Counted from the first letter of the stretch, positions 32,701 to 45,954 are shown. The stretch is DNA of 64,000 nt from Helicostylum pulchrum (GCA_025677825.1 JAIXMO010000029.1:338424-402423), one strand, 5' to 3'. Notes: generated by a model from the letters alone, not told the origin. Numbers and translations: made by a program.

Positions 32701-33748
32701 ATGACGAACAATCACCTTCATAACACAACTAGTAGTACTGGTGCTAGTAGTAGTCGACGTACTAAGCATGAAGCAGGTAGTAGTTATGTATTATTGAGTA
32801 TAAATTCTCTTTATAATCGTATACTAAATAATACCTAAAATAGCTTCTTTTCAAATTCAATCTAGTATTACTGGTACTACGACTGGTACTACTTCTCAAT
32901 CATGCAGATACGATTCATCACTTGGTCTATTAACAAAGAAATTCATTGCATTACTTCGCTCAAGTGCACATGGTGACTTGGATTTAAATCGTGCAGCAAC
33001 TCAACTCAAGGTACAAAAGAGACGTATTTATGATATAACAAATGTACTGGAAGGGATACGATTAATTGAAAAAAACTCTAAAAATCATGTGCGATGGATG
33101 TACGTACACTTAATGTAAAAAAAAAATAAAAAAAAATGAATGAAATTACTAATTTATTTATAAAAAAAAAGCGGGAATGCTGCATCAACTACAACTAATA
33201 CAACGAAAATATCAACAAATGATCTAGAAGAAAGACTTGCATTTTTAAAGAAGCATAACCAATCATTAGAAAAAGAACAAAATCAATTAAACAGTTTTAA
33301 ACAACAAGTAGATGATGAAATTGAAAGAGTTTTAAAGAACCATTCCTCTTATTGTTACTTGACATTAGATGATATAGCTCAATTTGAAGTTATAATGGCA
33401 GCTCAGCAGGAGTCCCTCGTGGTCGTAAATGCGCCTTATGATACAGACATTGAGGTGCATAATAACACAAGTCACGAACCTTCTTCTTCTTCTTCTTCTT
33501 CATCATCATCCTCATCGTCATCCTCTTCGTCATCATATCCTTATCCATCTATAACAAAAAAGAGTAAATCTGAAAAGGTAAAACACATATATTTTATATG
33601 TGTAAACAAACAAAAACTAAACTCCCCCCCTCCCTATTAGACCAGTAATAATACAAAATGTTACATACGAGTACCCGATCATTCAAATCAACCTTTACGC
33701 ATAGTTTCTCTTAGACAGCAAATGAAAAAAAATCATGAAAGAGATTAA
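32701..33748 (+). CDS. E2F: E2F-family transcription factor
   Basis: 281 aa in four exons: 32701-32776, 32844-33099, 33172-33577, 33641-33748. Residues 47-111 are the winged-helix DNA-binding domain: [57 protein letters not shown], with the invariant [13 protein letters not shown] that reads TTTSSCGC sites. A leucine-rich coiled coil follows ([19 protein letters not shown]), then a marked-box-like region ([25 protein letters not shown]) and a Ser run near residues 185-210. Known: E2F/DP pairs with Rb-like pocket proteins control S-phase genes; Dikarya replaced them with SBF/MBF while early fungi keep both. No Rb-binding acidic C-terminal motif is obvious, so it may be a short form. Confidence 0.93.
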
Positions 33749-35289
33749 ATATTTGTTTTCCTGGTGAAAATATAAAACTCCACATAATAATTAGCTCCCC
33801 TCTCTTTTTAGTCTGCTCCTCTTTTTTTTCATCCTTCTTTTCTCCCTCTTTTTTTATTCTCTTTCTATTTATTTATTTATTTGCACACTAAAAAGAGTTC
33901 ACATTCTAATTACACTTTTTTCGCGTTGAAAAAATTAAGGGGTACTTTGGGGTTTTTTGATTGGGTGAAAAAAAAAAGATGTGACTGGATGGAGAAAAAA
34001 ATGGGATTTGAGCTACTTTTTGCTTCACCACACGTATATTGACTTATTACCGTGTATTGAAGCGGTGGAGAAAGGTACGGCTGGTTTGGATATCATGCGT
34101 TTCTTTTGCTTATATCGCGAGATTCTATTGATTTATAAAAAAAAGACAATCAGTTAATGTCTCCAAGTTTATGGATTTATGTACCTCTTATCCTTTGACT
34201 TGAATGACATTTCGTAAGATGTAAGGTAGTACCGATATTCCTTGCAAGTTATCAAATAATTTTACCGTCGATAATTCAATTAAACGGTAAAACCTTAAGG
34301 TATTGAAGATACATTTTATATATTGTCATAGTCAATCTTTTTAATAATACTCCGCAAACAACTGGTTCTGTAGGACTTTTCATCGCCTTAAGTTCATCTA
34401 GACATTTTAAGAACTTCAGCAGGCTTCTTTATTTGCTAGACGGCCTTCTTGATTTGTTAGCTTTCTAGACCTCTAATCAGCTACAGTGGGATTCCAAGAA
34501 GGTTTTTGTTTTTGTCTGAAGCGCGTGACTTCATCCAGAGAGAACTCTATAGTAAAAAAAAAAAATAGACAGATACGCGTAAATGAATTTGTGTTCTATG
34601 AAACCTCCCAATTGTGTTGTAGAAAATACCTTTTTATCTTTGGATAGATCCGATTATTCAGAACTGCTTGACTCTTTAAGACAGTAGTAGTCGCTTGATT
34701 TAGTGGAGCCCGGGGTTTCGCGAAAGTTCGCCTTCACGTTGAGTGCATCCTTTTGTCTTAACAAAACCCAGCTTTCGAACAAGATATATCATCTGATAAA
34801 ATACGGCGTAAAGTTTGAAGAAGTGTTTGCATGTTTTTAATGTTCAGTACAGAAAAAAAAAAACTCACTCTCTAATGGTTTATTGTTCGTGAATCTATCA
34901 TATAAGCACTTTCTTGTGTATGTCTTTCTTTTTCTTTTTCTTTTTTGTAAGCATTTGCGGAAGAAAAAGAAAAAAGGAAGATAAATATACTCTCATTTAA
35001 ATAGATTAAATTAATCGGTCTTATCTATCAAAAATCAGGTATCTGAGATAGAAGATAACTCATTCTAATAGTTTAAGGACACTATGTTATAAACAAATAG
35101 ACATACTCACGTCATGAACTCGCAATTGTTATACAGATACTTTTAAGCAAGATTCACCTTACATATTTCAACGAAATTTACTCTACTCACGTGAGCGGGA
35201 CTGCCTTACACGCCCCCCATAAAAAGAACAATCCATATTTTTATTTTTTCGTCTGGCATATATATTTTCTTTTTCACAAACAACACAAA
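33749..35289. other. Intergenic, about 1.5 kb
   Basis: AT-rich, with CT-rich tracts and no supported gene. The stretch 34560-35100 has more balanced base composition than its surroundings but shows no open frame or tRNA-like fold that I can defend. A T-rich leader precedes the metaxin start. Confidence 0.5.
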
Positions 35290-36485
35290 ATGACAACACC
35301 TAGTACTAGATTCGGTGAATTACCTACGCTTGAATTACCAAAGTGTTTAGACTTTTTAAAATTAAAAAACTTTCCGTTAAAGACGTTTCCAGCAGTTAAT
35401 GAACCAGAGAGACCAGTACATGATACTTTGTTTATTTATGGCCCTGGTTACAGAAACAGTGAAGCTAGTTTTGATGTAGAGTGTTTAATCATTCAAGTAA
35501 AGTATATTTAGGTTCACTGTCATAAAGAAAAACCCCCCCTAAACTAACTTATTTTTGTGTGTGTAAAGGTGTATCTCAAGTTTTGTGGTATTGAGTATCA
35601 AGTATATAATATTAATGAACCCGAGTCTTCACCTTCAGGTTTGTTACGTGTTGTTTTTAATGTTTCCCATTGTGTGTATTTAATTTTTGCATAATTGTAG
35701 GTAAACTTCCATTTTTAGCAACAGTATCAGGTGCTATTTATGATAGCTGTCAAACAATTAATTGGGTTAAAGAAACAAGAGTAAGTGTTTTTATTGCAGT
35801 GTATATCTGGATTATACTGATGCAAGTTTTTGTTTCAATAGAAGATGGATAAAGAATTAGAATCGAATAAGGACAAAGAGCAAGCTAAAGCATTTATTAC
35901 GCTTGTAGAGAACAAATTAAACGCAGCACTGGTAAAAGTTTTTTATTTTGAATGTGTGTAAGAGAGAACTAAAAAAAAAATTGCTTGTAGTTGTTTTCAA
36001 TGTGGATGGAACCTTTAAACAATTCAGAGATTACAAATAAATATTATTTTGGTCATATACCTGTACCTGTGAACAAGGCATTGTGTTTCCAAAAGCAAAA
36101 CGAGGTTGTTCAAACATTATTAACCGATAGAGACATTTTAGTTAGAGAAGAAGTAAGAGATGATATAAAAATTATGTAGCGTTTAAATTTACTAACAAAG
36201 ATTTTAAAGATTTATCAAGACGCTGCTCAGACATTAGAAGCACTTTCAGCAAAACTTGGTGAATACCAATACTTTTTCGATTCAAACGAACCCACGTACA
36301 CAGACGCAGTGATCTTTTCCTACCTTCATTGTATTTTAAGTATGCCCAAGATCGTAGACGGGAAATTCAGTGACGAAGAAAAGAGACAAGCTTCGACTTT
36401 AAGCAAGTTGGTTCGTAAGCACGAAAATTTAGTTAAATATGCAAAGCATATTTTCGAACATTATATTCGTACCGATCAAAAATAA
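35290..36485 (+). CDS. Metaxin-like SAM complex subunit
   Basis: 294 aa in six exons: 35290-35496, 35569-35638, 35701-35780, 35842-35931, 35991-36152, 36210-36485. The GST-like fold of metaxins is visible: N-terminal thioredoxin-like part with DVECLIIQVYLKFCGIEYQV and SGKLPFLATVSGAIYDS, then the helical part with AFITLVENKLNAALLFSMWM, EIYQDAAQTLEALSAKLGEY and YTDAVIFSYLHCILS. This order and length match animal MTX1/MTX2 and fungal Sam37/Sam35. Metaxins sit on the cytosolic face of the mitochondrial outer membrane and help Sam50 insert beta-barrel proteins. Whether it is the Sam35 or Sam37 counterpart is open. No C-terminal membrane anchor is seen. The stop is 10 bp from the stop of the convergent RPP30 gene. 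Confidence 0.88.
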
Positions 36486-36495
36486 ATTTATTCTT

Positions 36496-37720
36496 TTAAC
36501 TTTTAACCTTTTTTGCTCTCTTATTGCTACTACTATTACTTGATTCTAACTCTTTACGTTTCAATTGTAATTCTACCATTGGTTCGATATCAATACCAAT
36601 AACTGCATTGTATGTCATTCTTCTTGTTTCTGCAAAGAAAATAAAAATTGTCAGTAGTTCAATTTTTTTCTGTTGTTGTTGAGGATGATTTTCGAATTTA
36701 CCTGCTTTCTTTAATAGTCTAGGGTAATTAACCGAAAGTGATTCCTCCATTTGATCTTGCGTCATGCCGAACATTGACCCCCTAATACCAAAGTAATTTT
36801 AATACGATTAACTGCATAAAAGTGTTTTTTTTTTTGTTCTTACAGCATTCTAATATCTGAAGGTCTTCTGATCTCTAATGCTCGAATAGCTTCACTTGAA
36901 AAGATTAAATTATGTCCTCGAGTCACTTCTACAAGTCTCTTGACGGCATTAAAAAATGCAAACTTTCTGGCAGGATCTAACGATACACAAAATTTAAAAT
37001 AAACACGAAACGCTTTCCTATATTTGCACTTTACCTCTGAATGATTGACTGTAACAAATTTCGAAAAAGACACCTCGATTCACAGCTACTTGTGCAGAAA
37101 CAAAACCAGGTGATACTTTGGTCTTTGCTAAATCGAGTGAGATCATATCTACTTCTAATGTTTGACATGCGTGTTTACAGACGTCAATTGTTGTAGGACG
37201 GACAGCCAAGATGTCAATATTAGGATACGATGAACTTGCTGCCTATTGTAAACAAATGTGTGGGGTTTTAATAGAATTTCTTTCTTTCTTTTTTCATCCC
37301 CCCAACTTACAAGTTGATAGTTTCGTTTAGGGTCTTCAATTAATAAGGTGGCTCGTGTTAATTGTCGCATATTCTTAAAATTATCTGGCTTAATAGGTGG
37401 GATTGGCTACAAAGGGGTTTTTAGAATAGAAATTGGTTGAGGGGCTGCAAAAAAAAAGTTTCTGTATTACCTTGACGTTAACTAATTTATCTTCTACTGA
37501 CAAGTTGAGTGCAATAATACTATGGCTATCAACTACATATAAAAAAAAAGATATGTCAACGCTACTGCGATTTTTTTTTTTAAAAAAAAAAAACAAAAAC
37601 TCTTTCAAAAAAAAAAAAAAAGTATTTACAAGACTGAATACGGCTCAATATTTTCTCTATACGCTCTAGTTCAGTAGCATCGCAGGTATTAGGGTATGGA
37701 ATGTTGAAATCGTAAAACAT
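36496..37720 (-). CDS. RPP1: RNase P/MRP subunit p30 (RPP30/Rpp1)
   Basis: 267 aa (human RPP30 is 268) in seven exons: 37720-37630, 37532-37471, 37406-37311, 37242-37035, 36976-36844, 36781-36702, 36629-36496. It is a protein subunit of the ribonucleoprotein RNase P and RNase MRP, which process tRNA and rRNA precursors in the nucleus. Family blocks: SHSIIALNLSV, MRQLTRATLLIEDP, DILAVRPTTIDVCKHACQTL, DMISLDLAKTKVSP, VAVNRGVFFEICYS, GHNLIFSSEAIRALEIRRPS, DIRMLGSMFGM and ETRRMTYNAVI, all in the order of the TIM-barrel-like p30 fold. The C-terminus is Lys-rich (KRAKKVKS), a possible nuclear signal. Confidence 0.94.
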
Positions 37721-38457
37721 AGTTAAGTTGACAAAAAAAAAAAAAAAAAGAGCACACAAACCGTTTGGAAATATTTTTTCTCTTTGCTTTTTTGTGACTT
37801 TTCACGATTGACTTTTAAAAAAATATAAAAAGTTACAAGAAGTTATCAAAAGTTTTTTTAACGCAGTGTTTGTATTAAAGGGTGCTAACAATCCTCAGGG
37901 TTTTTGGCGCTTTTTTTTTTTTTTTTTTGAGAACCTAGAGCATGTTTTTTTTTTAATCAGATATGTCAATCATCGACAATCCTCCGTAAAGGGGACAAAA
38001 GATACATCATGCACAAGTAACTAACCTTATACTAGCTAATAATTTTTGTATATTAAGTGTAAGCTTTATTGATTAAAAACACTAGCTAATACTTGGATCG
38101 GCTATAGGAAAAAAGATAGTAGTTATTCAAAACGAATCAATGCATAATGTATACGCTATCGTCTCGCATATCAGAAGCTAATTATATTTATATCTCAATT
38201 TTTCGCGCGCGTGCTTCCCTCCCTCCCCCCCCCCAAACGTAATCTGATACCCCGTCGTTCCCCTTTTATTCATAAAGTATAATAAACCACCTCTTTAATA
38301 GCAACTATGGTATTGTTGAAGGTGTTAGTAAAGTGTAAACCCGTCACATGTCGTGACTCGTTTCATTACAAGGCAATAGAATTTCCAATAACGATTTTTT
38401 TTATTGCCCTTGCAAAAAAGGTTAATTTTTTTTTTTTATTACTTTAAACCTTGCATA
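37721..38457. promoter_or_regulatory. Divergent promoter region, RPP30 and mitochondrial IF2
   Basis: 737 bp between two outward-facing starts. It contains A15, T19 and C-rich runs (GCGCGCGTGCTTCCCTCCC near 38204-38222) but no element I can name with confidence. Confidence 0.45.
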
Positions 38458-41353
38458 ATGAGTGCGCGTAAACTATTATGGTTCATAAACCAACCTGTCA
38501 ACAATGGCATGCAGCGTCACTGGATGGGCCGACCTCAATACTTCCAAACGGCTAGTCGAGTATACGCAGAAGAAGTAGGTGGGTTAGGAAAGCCTACTGG
38601 AGTGAAAAAGACAAAGGGGTTAGCAAAGACCAACTGGAGCCGGCCTTCTTCAGCGACAACAACACAAGGTGGAGCACAAAGAAATACAGATACGATGGGT
38701 AAACGAGTCGCACCTAAACGGGATTGGAACAAACCTGTGGATCAGCATGCCGAGAAACATGCAGGAGAGTCGTTCAAGACTCATGAGCGTCATGTCAACA
38801 AGTTTGCTAAAGCTGAGCCCCGAAAGTCCGAGACGTTGCAGCAGAAGAGAGAGCGTAAGAAGAGAGAAGAGGAGTTACACATGTTGGCGAAAGAAGAGGA
38901 AAAGGAGCGTCATCAAATCGCTATTAGAAAAGCGAAATTGAAAGCTAAAGAACAGGCTGAAAGTAATCATATGAAAGATGTTTATATTCCCGAAATTATT
39001 AACGTTGCAAATCTTTCCCGTATTTTGGGGATTCGTATTGGTACGACAAAAAAGCGTGTGTGTAATATCGAAAAAAAAATTCTAACTATTATGTAAATAG
39101 AGCAATTGATGAGAACAATGGATGAATTGGATATGGGAAGCACATCTCACGATCGCAGTAAGTGATAGATTTAAATGATACAAAGTGTTTTACTTATAAA
39201 AAAAGATTAGTGTTAAATGCCGATGAATCAAGTCTTATCGCTATGCAGTTAGATATGAACCCTATCGTTGATTCAAGACAATCACTTGATTTATTTCCCA
39301 GGTACAGTTCTTTAAAAAAAAAAAAAATCTAAAACGAAACACTAAAAAAAAAAGTCCCCGAAACAGATCTACTTGCGAAGATCCCAGTAAATTACAGGAT
39401 CGGCCCCCTATTGTCACTATTATGGGCCATGTCGATCATGGAAAAACAACCTTGTTAGATACGCTCCGTAAAACGTCTGTTGCAGCAGGAGAAGCAGGTG
39501 GTATTACTCAGCACATTGGTGCCTTTTCAGGTAAAATAATAAAAGTGCACGTATCAAAAACCATTTACTTATATAAAAAAAAAAAAAAAAGTTAAATTGC
39601 CCTCTAGTAAAATGATCACTTTTTTGGATACACCAGGCCATGCAGCATTTTCAGCAATGAGACAAAGAGGAGCACAAGTGACAGATATCATTGTTTTGGT
39701 TGTCGCAGCGGATGACGGAGTGATGCCTCAAACGCAAGAAGCGATCCAGCACGCACACGCAGCAAATGTTCCACTTGTGGTGGCGATTAACAAGTGCGAT
39801 AAACCGGGTGTGGATACCAGCCGTGTCAAGCAAGAGCTTGCTCGTTACAACGTGCACCTTGAAGAAATTGGTGGCGAAGTACCGTGTGTGGAAGTATCTG
39901 GACTGACGGGTAAAAACCTGGACCAGTTGGAAGAGACAATTGTGACGCTATCTGAAATCCTTGAATTAAAGGCCGAGAAGGAATGCGGCGCAGAGGGTGT
40001 GGTGATCGAGTCACAGATTGAAAAGGGAAGAGGTAACGTTGCAACGATTTTGGTGCAGAGCGGTACGTTGAAGGCTGGGTCGGTGGTTGTGGCTGGGCAG
40101 ACGTGGTGCAAAGTGCGGTCCATGACGGACTATCAAGGAAAACCGGTTAAGGAAGCAACGCCCGGTATGCCCGTGAAGGTAATTGGGTGGAAAGATGTAC
40201 CTAGTGCAGGTGATGAAATGTTAACTGCTACAGATGAGGTAATATTAAAAAAAAAAAAGTGGAGGCTTGTTTGGGTAAATATTAAAATATTATTTATAGA
40301 ATTTGGCAAAGACTGTAGTTGATAATCGTGTTGCACGACATCAAAGAGAACAACAAATTCGCGATTTGGAAGTGATTAATGATAAGCGTCGTCTGCAAAG
40401 AGAGCAATTGGAACAAGAGCGTATGGCAGAAAAGGCATACAAGAAAGAAATGTACATGTATCAAAAGGGGTTGAGGGAAGTCTTGCCTGACTCGCTAGGT
40501 AAACGATTAAGTGTGATTCAAACTACTTTAAAGGAAGAAAATGGAGATGATGAGAAAAAGGATATGCTTGAACTTCGCGCAGTCGTAAAAGGTATATTTT
40601 TAAAAAAAAATCTTGTGACCTCACGTGGGGTCGTACGTTGACCTTGTATTCATTTGCCCCTCCTTTTTTTTTTTTTTGACAGGTGATGTAAGTGGTACTG
40701 TGGAAGCTGTAGTCGATTGTCTTGCAGGACTTCAAAATAAACAAATTCGGGTCAAGGTAGTGCACAGTGGTGTGGGTAATATTTCGGAAGGCGATGTACA
40801 ATTAGCCGCTGCTTGTGAAGGTAGAGTGATCGGATTTAACGTTAAAGCTGACAAGCGAATCTTAGCCGAGGCAGGAAAGATCGGAGTTCCCGTGAAATCA
40901 TACTCGATTATTTATAAGCTTTTAGAAGAAGTGAAGGATACGTTGGCAGATATGTTACCCCCAATTATCAGTACGCAGGTGGTAGGTGAGGCAGCCTTGT
41001 TACAGGTGTTTGATATCAATACAAAGGGTAGAGAAACTCGTCCTGTTGCTGGGTGTCGTGTTACCAATGGTGCGATTCATAAAAATGGTCGTGTTCGCAT
41101 TGTGCGCGATAAAGAGACTGTTTGGGAAGGTATAAGATTTAAAACTGTATTGTATGTGATGTATGTATGTATTAATTGCACTGTAAAAAAAATAAAAATA
41201 GGTGAATTAAGTGAATTGCGTCAAGTGAAGAAAGATATTACGGAAGCAAAGAAGGGTTTGGAATGCGGTATGTCATTTGAAGGATTCACAGACTTTAAGG
41301 CAGGCGATATTATTCAAAGTGTGCAGACTATCGAAACAAAGCAAAAATTATAA
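38458..41353 (+). CDS. IFM1: Mitochondrial translation initiation factor IF-2
   Basis: 810 aa in eight exons: 38458-39040, 39101-39157, 39211-39301, 39367-39530, 39592-40238, 40300-40591, 40683-41129, 41202-41353. GTPase that brings initiator tRNA to the mitoribosome. Motifs: G1 GHVDHGKTT (about 264-272), switch [10 protein letters not shown] (about 311), G4 NKCD (365-368), then domain II ([19 protein letters not shown]), a charged linker ([20 protein letters not shown]), and C-terminal domains III-IV ([54 protein letters not shown]). The N-terminus is basic with few acids ([20 protein letters not shown]), consistent with import, and a Lys/Glu-rich helix precedes the IF2 core. Ending exon 2 at 39157 with acceptor 39209-39210 keeps the frame. 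Confidence 0.95.
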
Positions 41354-41544
41354 AAATACCACCTTATTTAGAATAAATAGAAAGGCTGACAAATTCCTTA
41401 TTTTTCAGATTTTTTTTTTTTCTGCATTTATAAAAGGCGCTTGAATTCCAAATTTAGATGGGGGTGTGTAAGCATGGTCTCAAGTGTCCGCTTTATGTAG
41501 CCCCTGATTGGCCAAATACTTGCTAAATTTAAATTGTTAAAATG

Positions 41545-41552
41545 TATAAATA
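41545..41552 (+). promoter_or_regulatory. TATA box
   Basis: TATAAATA 85 bp upstream of the next ATG, followed by a T-rich and CA-rich leader. An inverted CCAAT motif (ATTGG) lies about 35 bp further upstream. It is one of the clearer core promoters in the window. Confidence 0.6.
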
Positions 41553-41636
41553 CGCACCGGGTTTTTCCCTTTTTTTTTTTATTTATTATTTTTCTTTTTT
41601 TATTACAACAACAACAAACTACTTTTTTAAAAAAAA

Positions 41637-42059
41637 ATGTTGACTCGACACCAATCTACTTCATCATCACACTGCTCTTCTAGCAAATCCAGTCGCTCAA
41701 TTTGGTCAAAGATTAGTGACTTATTTCATCACTCGAAGAGACGTGATTCCCGTCGTCGCCAAAGTGCCACAACTGATAGCAGTCGTTCTACACTATCTGA
41801 AGAATCTGTGAAAACGGTGGACGATAGTATGGATCGTAATAGTTCGCAAAGACGTCATCGAAAGCAGTTGGTGAATCATGCAGACTATGGAAGCCCTCAA
41901 ATGATGATTCCCCCTTTTAGTCCTACCTACTTGAAGACAAATGAGTTTCCTTACTCTAACTTTTACAGCAAGTTGCCTGATGGAAGATGGATGATCAGAT
42001 ACAGAGATGGAAACCGCGATATTCTGCGTACGGATATTATGGAAGGTTACATGATCTAA
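41637..42059 (+). CDS. Small basic Ser/Arg-rich orphan protein
   Basis: 140 aa, no intron. The N-terminal 75 residues are Ser/Arg/His-rich (CSSSKSSRSIWSKISDLFHH, KRRDSRRRQS), with several basophilic kinase-type sites (RRxS). The C-terminus is better ordered: NEFPYSNFYSKLPDGRWMIR, YRDGNRDILRTDIMEGYMI. I do not recognise the family. A TATA box, an A-rich leader and an ATG in a favourable context (AAAAAATG) indicate a genuine expressed gene. No signal peptide or membrane span is visible. Confidence 0.75.
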   Translation: MLTRHQSTSSSHCSSSKSSRSIWSKISDLFHHSKRRDSRRRQSATTDSSRSTLSEESVKTVDDSMDRNSSQRRHRKQLVNHADYGSPQMMIPPFSPTYLKTNEFPYSNFYSKLPDGRWMIRYRDGNRDILRTDIMEGYMI

Positions 42060-43751
42060 TCCGTACTACATCAACAAATTTCTCATACTACTATTTATAC
42101 TTTTTTTACTTAAAAAAGATGGCGCCCCCTTTCTCTCTTCTCTTTTGCATTTTTTTTTTTTTTTGTTATACCTCTCTTCTTTTTTCGTTAAATTCATAAT
42201 TATATATACCTTTCATCCCTAACGCACAAACACACAAACACTTTTATTTTATTTTGTAAATTTCAATAAAAAAAATAATTCTAATAAATATGGGTATTCT
42301 CCACAATATATTTCAGTGCTGTTTCAAATTGTAATATTCTTAGTGGCTGTAAATTATATTAAGTCAGTCGGTAATGGGGGGGCATAAGACCCGAGAATAG
42401 AGTGTTGTTTGTGCTTGTGTATAAACGGAGGTCCGCCAAGATGCGAATTTTTTCTTATCCGTTTGCCATGTAACCGATTCATAGAGAGTAGGGGTACAGA
42501 TCTTCTTTTGAAACGCTTGCAAAGAGATTAGTAATTTATTATTTTATGCATTATGTAAGACATAATTTCATTTTAAGGATTTAAATTATCCTTATAAGCA
42601 AATTCTCTGTTGTGGGAGAGAACAATGTTAACTGACAGGCTATGTCTCACAACGGTTGAATGAAAAAACCGAGAGAAAAAAAAAAAAAAAAAAAAATTTT
42701 GCGATGTGATTTATTTGAAACTTTTATGGCCTTGTATATTTAAAATGGGGAACAAGTATAAGGGCTTCTGTTTAAAATCGTCACCGCTTGATAAAATACT
42801 TTTGAATTGTAAAAAGAGAAAAGTTGATTACGGCACTTGTTTGACCGTCAGAGAGAAAAAAAAAGTGACAATCGTAAATTTAACCTTATCGAATTTACTT
42901 TCTCGGGTACCGTTTACGCGTGTTACCCTAAATTTAGACCCTGATGGAATGATATCATTGCTAGTGCGAAAAACAGTTTTTTTTTGGTCTTTCCTTCCTC
43001 TTATCGTCATATTTATCTGTTTGTTAAGATAAAGGAAACATAATTTAAATGACAACGCTTTAATCCCTAATACAAAAATAGCATTATCATATGAAAAAGT
43101 ATTATTATTTAAAATGAAAAAAAAAAAAAAATTCTGTTTCCGCTTTAAACCTGTCAAAATTTGTAAGGTAAAACCCACATGTTTTTTTTTCTGTTGTATA
43201 TGTGCGTTCTTTTAAAAAGCTTTTGATTGATTTTTTGTACTTTCTTTTCTTTTCTTCTTCTACTGAGATATAGCAAATACAAGTAAAAAAAAAAAATCGT
43301 CATCTTTGCGAAGCTTCTTTCCGTCACCTTGTGGCATGATGTCATGCAAGTAAAAAAAAAAATGACTTGGATCCAGTAAACCCGCCCTTTTTTACGCCTT
43401 GGCCAAAAAGATTCCCAAAAGTGAACAAAACCATGTGCCTTTTACTTTTTTATCGACCTACATATATTGTTTCATTTCGATCAAAAATAAGATGCAGTCT
43501 CGGTCGAAATTACTTTTTGACAAAAAGTACATGCCTTTTTTTTTTTTTTTTTTTTTTTTTGCATACTAGAAAGAAAGAAACTGGTTTCCCACGAGTTTTA
43601 ATGCATCGTATCTAGACAAGTATAAAATCTATTAATAATAAAAGTTAGTTCAGTATTCAAAAGGTTCAAGTAATCGAGAGAAAAATCACGCTCAGACAAA
43701 AAGAAATTTAAACGTGTGTACATAAGACGCATGAAAGAAAGGGGAGGATAG

Positions 43752-43805
43752 GTCATTGTGCACACAATACTACTTCACAAAGGTCATTGTGCACAACACA
43801 ACACA
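43752..43805 (+). repeat. Direct repeat GGTCATTGTGCACA
   Basis: Two copies about 30 bp apart, the second followed by an ACACA run. The core TTGTGCACAA is close to palindromic. Function unknown. Confidence 0.7.
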
Positions 43806-45954
43806 ATATCGCGCTCCTGGAAAAAATACTATTAGTCGCGATACAATTTTGATTTATGCTAAGCTTTATTGAATTACGTAAAAAAAGGTATAGTCAGCGT
43901 TTACATTTACTTGAAGTATACATAATTGCTTGATTTGGTGAATTAAAAAATCACCAATATGTCGGGTTCCTCCTTCTTTGTTTTCCTATTGTATAAGCCA
44001 CTGATTGTTTTAGTGTAACCTGTTTGGGGTTGTTATAAAGTGTCATAAGAAGAGAAAAAATCTAAATAGAATTATTTTTAGGACATTTGATCTATTTCCT
44101 TGGCTGAAACGGTGAAAAGGGGGATTCTTTTTAGAAAGAAAAAAAGTGGCTTGCAGTGTTTAAAAAAAAAATGTTAAAAGGAAAATTCTAATTATAAATC
44201 ACGTTGTACATGCCAAGTCTCTGTTTGTTGTGTGTTGTGATTTCCTGGAATCTATAAACAAATCTCTGTGTACAATATAAATAAATTAAATGCAGTCTTT
44301 TTAATAAATGTTTTTTTTTTTTGCTAGTTACTTGAAACCGGGAAGCTCTTCAAAAGTGGGAAGGAAAGGTCTTCAGCAGGAGTATTACACTATTTGTTTT
44401 TTGTATTTGCACAGTGGAATTTAATAAATCTGTTATAGTCGTTTTTTTTTTTTTTACTGTAGCAAGGAGTTAAAATCTTCTTAAATCAATGCATGTAAAC
44501 TTTCCTCCTTCTGTTGACTGTACATTATATTTTATCATGTAGAACATTTCTCTTTTAAAAAAAGAGGGCTCTGTATGCGCTTAAGTATGTGCAAGACGAC
44601 GATCATGTTTATTGAACTGACTTCTTGAAAACAAATATACAAACTTTACGTTTAGAACTTTCTTTGTTATAAACTGATAAATAATAGCAGTATTGTTAGT
44701 TTAAAATATAAGGAGCGATTATTATAAAATAAAATGAACTAAAAAAAAAAGTGGAGGAGGAGCTGCAGAGTTACGATTTAATTGATAATTCATTAATGAC
44801 AAAAGACGTAGTAGCGCCACCAAGTGATAAGGGGTGTATTCATTGGCATCTGCTGAATCAGAACCTGGCTTTCAATTCCGCTGCATTTATCAATGCCATT
44901 TTTTTTTAGGCAAAATAACTATCTGCTGCAGTGAACGAAGCCATTGAAAGTATTACGGTTTGAAAGAGATAACTTTATAGCTGTGACCCAAACTAGATTG
45001 AGCTAAACATGTAACCGAGTGATATGTTACCATAACTGCGCTTTTTTTTTATTAACCAACGTACAAATTTGATGCTCGTATATGAGGCTGTGAAGGCACT
45101 GGGAAATTAGTGTGTGCAGTAGTATCATATTTAGAGTTGTTGTAAAACGTAGGGATGCAATCCTTCAGAAATACAAAAAGTAGAGGGAAGCGTCTAAGCC
45201 TTGAGGATCACAAAAAAAAATACCGAGCACAGGGAAAAGAAGAGGGCAAAACACAACACGTACATTTTACCTTTTTACTCTTTATACTGAGGGATCAAAG
45301 AGTATTTCTACCATTTTAATCACTATTCTATTTTTATTTCTCAAAACGCACCTTTAACAAAATATTTCTGTTTCACAAGAACAAAAACTGTATAGAACAA
45401 ACTTTTAGGTTTTTCCAGCCCCTCCTTTTTGTGTGTTTGTATGAGACTAAAATTCTATTAGAGCATATTTACGGATAAAAGATTGTAAATATCTAATACA
45501 ATCGATAAACGATTTTGGTTTTGAAAGCAAAATGATTATATCAGCAAAAAAAAAAGGTAACATTATTATTTCAGTTTTAGCGAATCCCAAAAAAAAAATC
45601 TCATTTTGGTGAAAGGAAACTTTTTACGCGTCTTACGAATGACGTTTTTAGTGTGTGTGTACACAAAGTGTTTCACTATGTAGATAAATTATACTGTACC
45701 TTTTTTTAAATAGAGAGTGTTACATAAACTGCTTAGCCAATGTTTTAGGTATTGCATTGTATTTCAATACGTGTAACGAAAATCTAAAAAAAAACCCCTT
45801 TTGAGGCGTAAAAACCACTTCGGAGCCAAATAAAGATCTGTAGCCGCCACTTTTGGTACGACCAGTATAAATGATTTAGATTGGAGGGTTAATAATAGAT
45901 TTTTGAATGTAACCCTCTTTCTTTTGTAATTGTATCAATAAAGTTAATTCAAAT

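Noticed and set aside
32476..32838. Long open frame running through the E2F start region
   Set aside because: It is a Phe/Tyr-rich translation of the T-rich leader; homology and splice phase place the E2F start at 32701.
42706..43615. Several 60-116 codon frames on both strands
   Set aside because: They overlap each other on opposite strands, are rich in codons from homopolymers and lack motifs.
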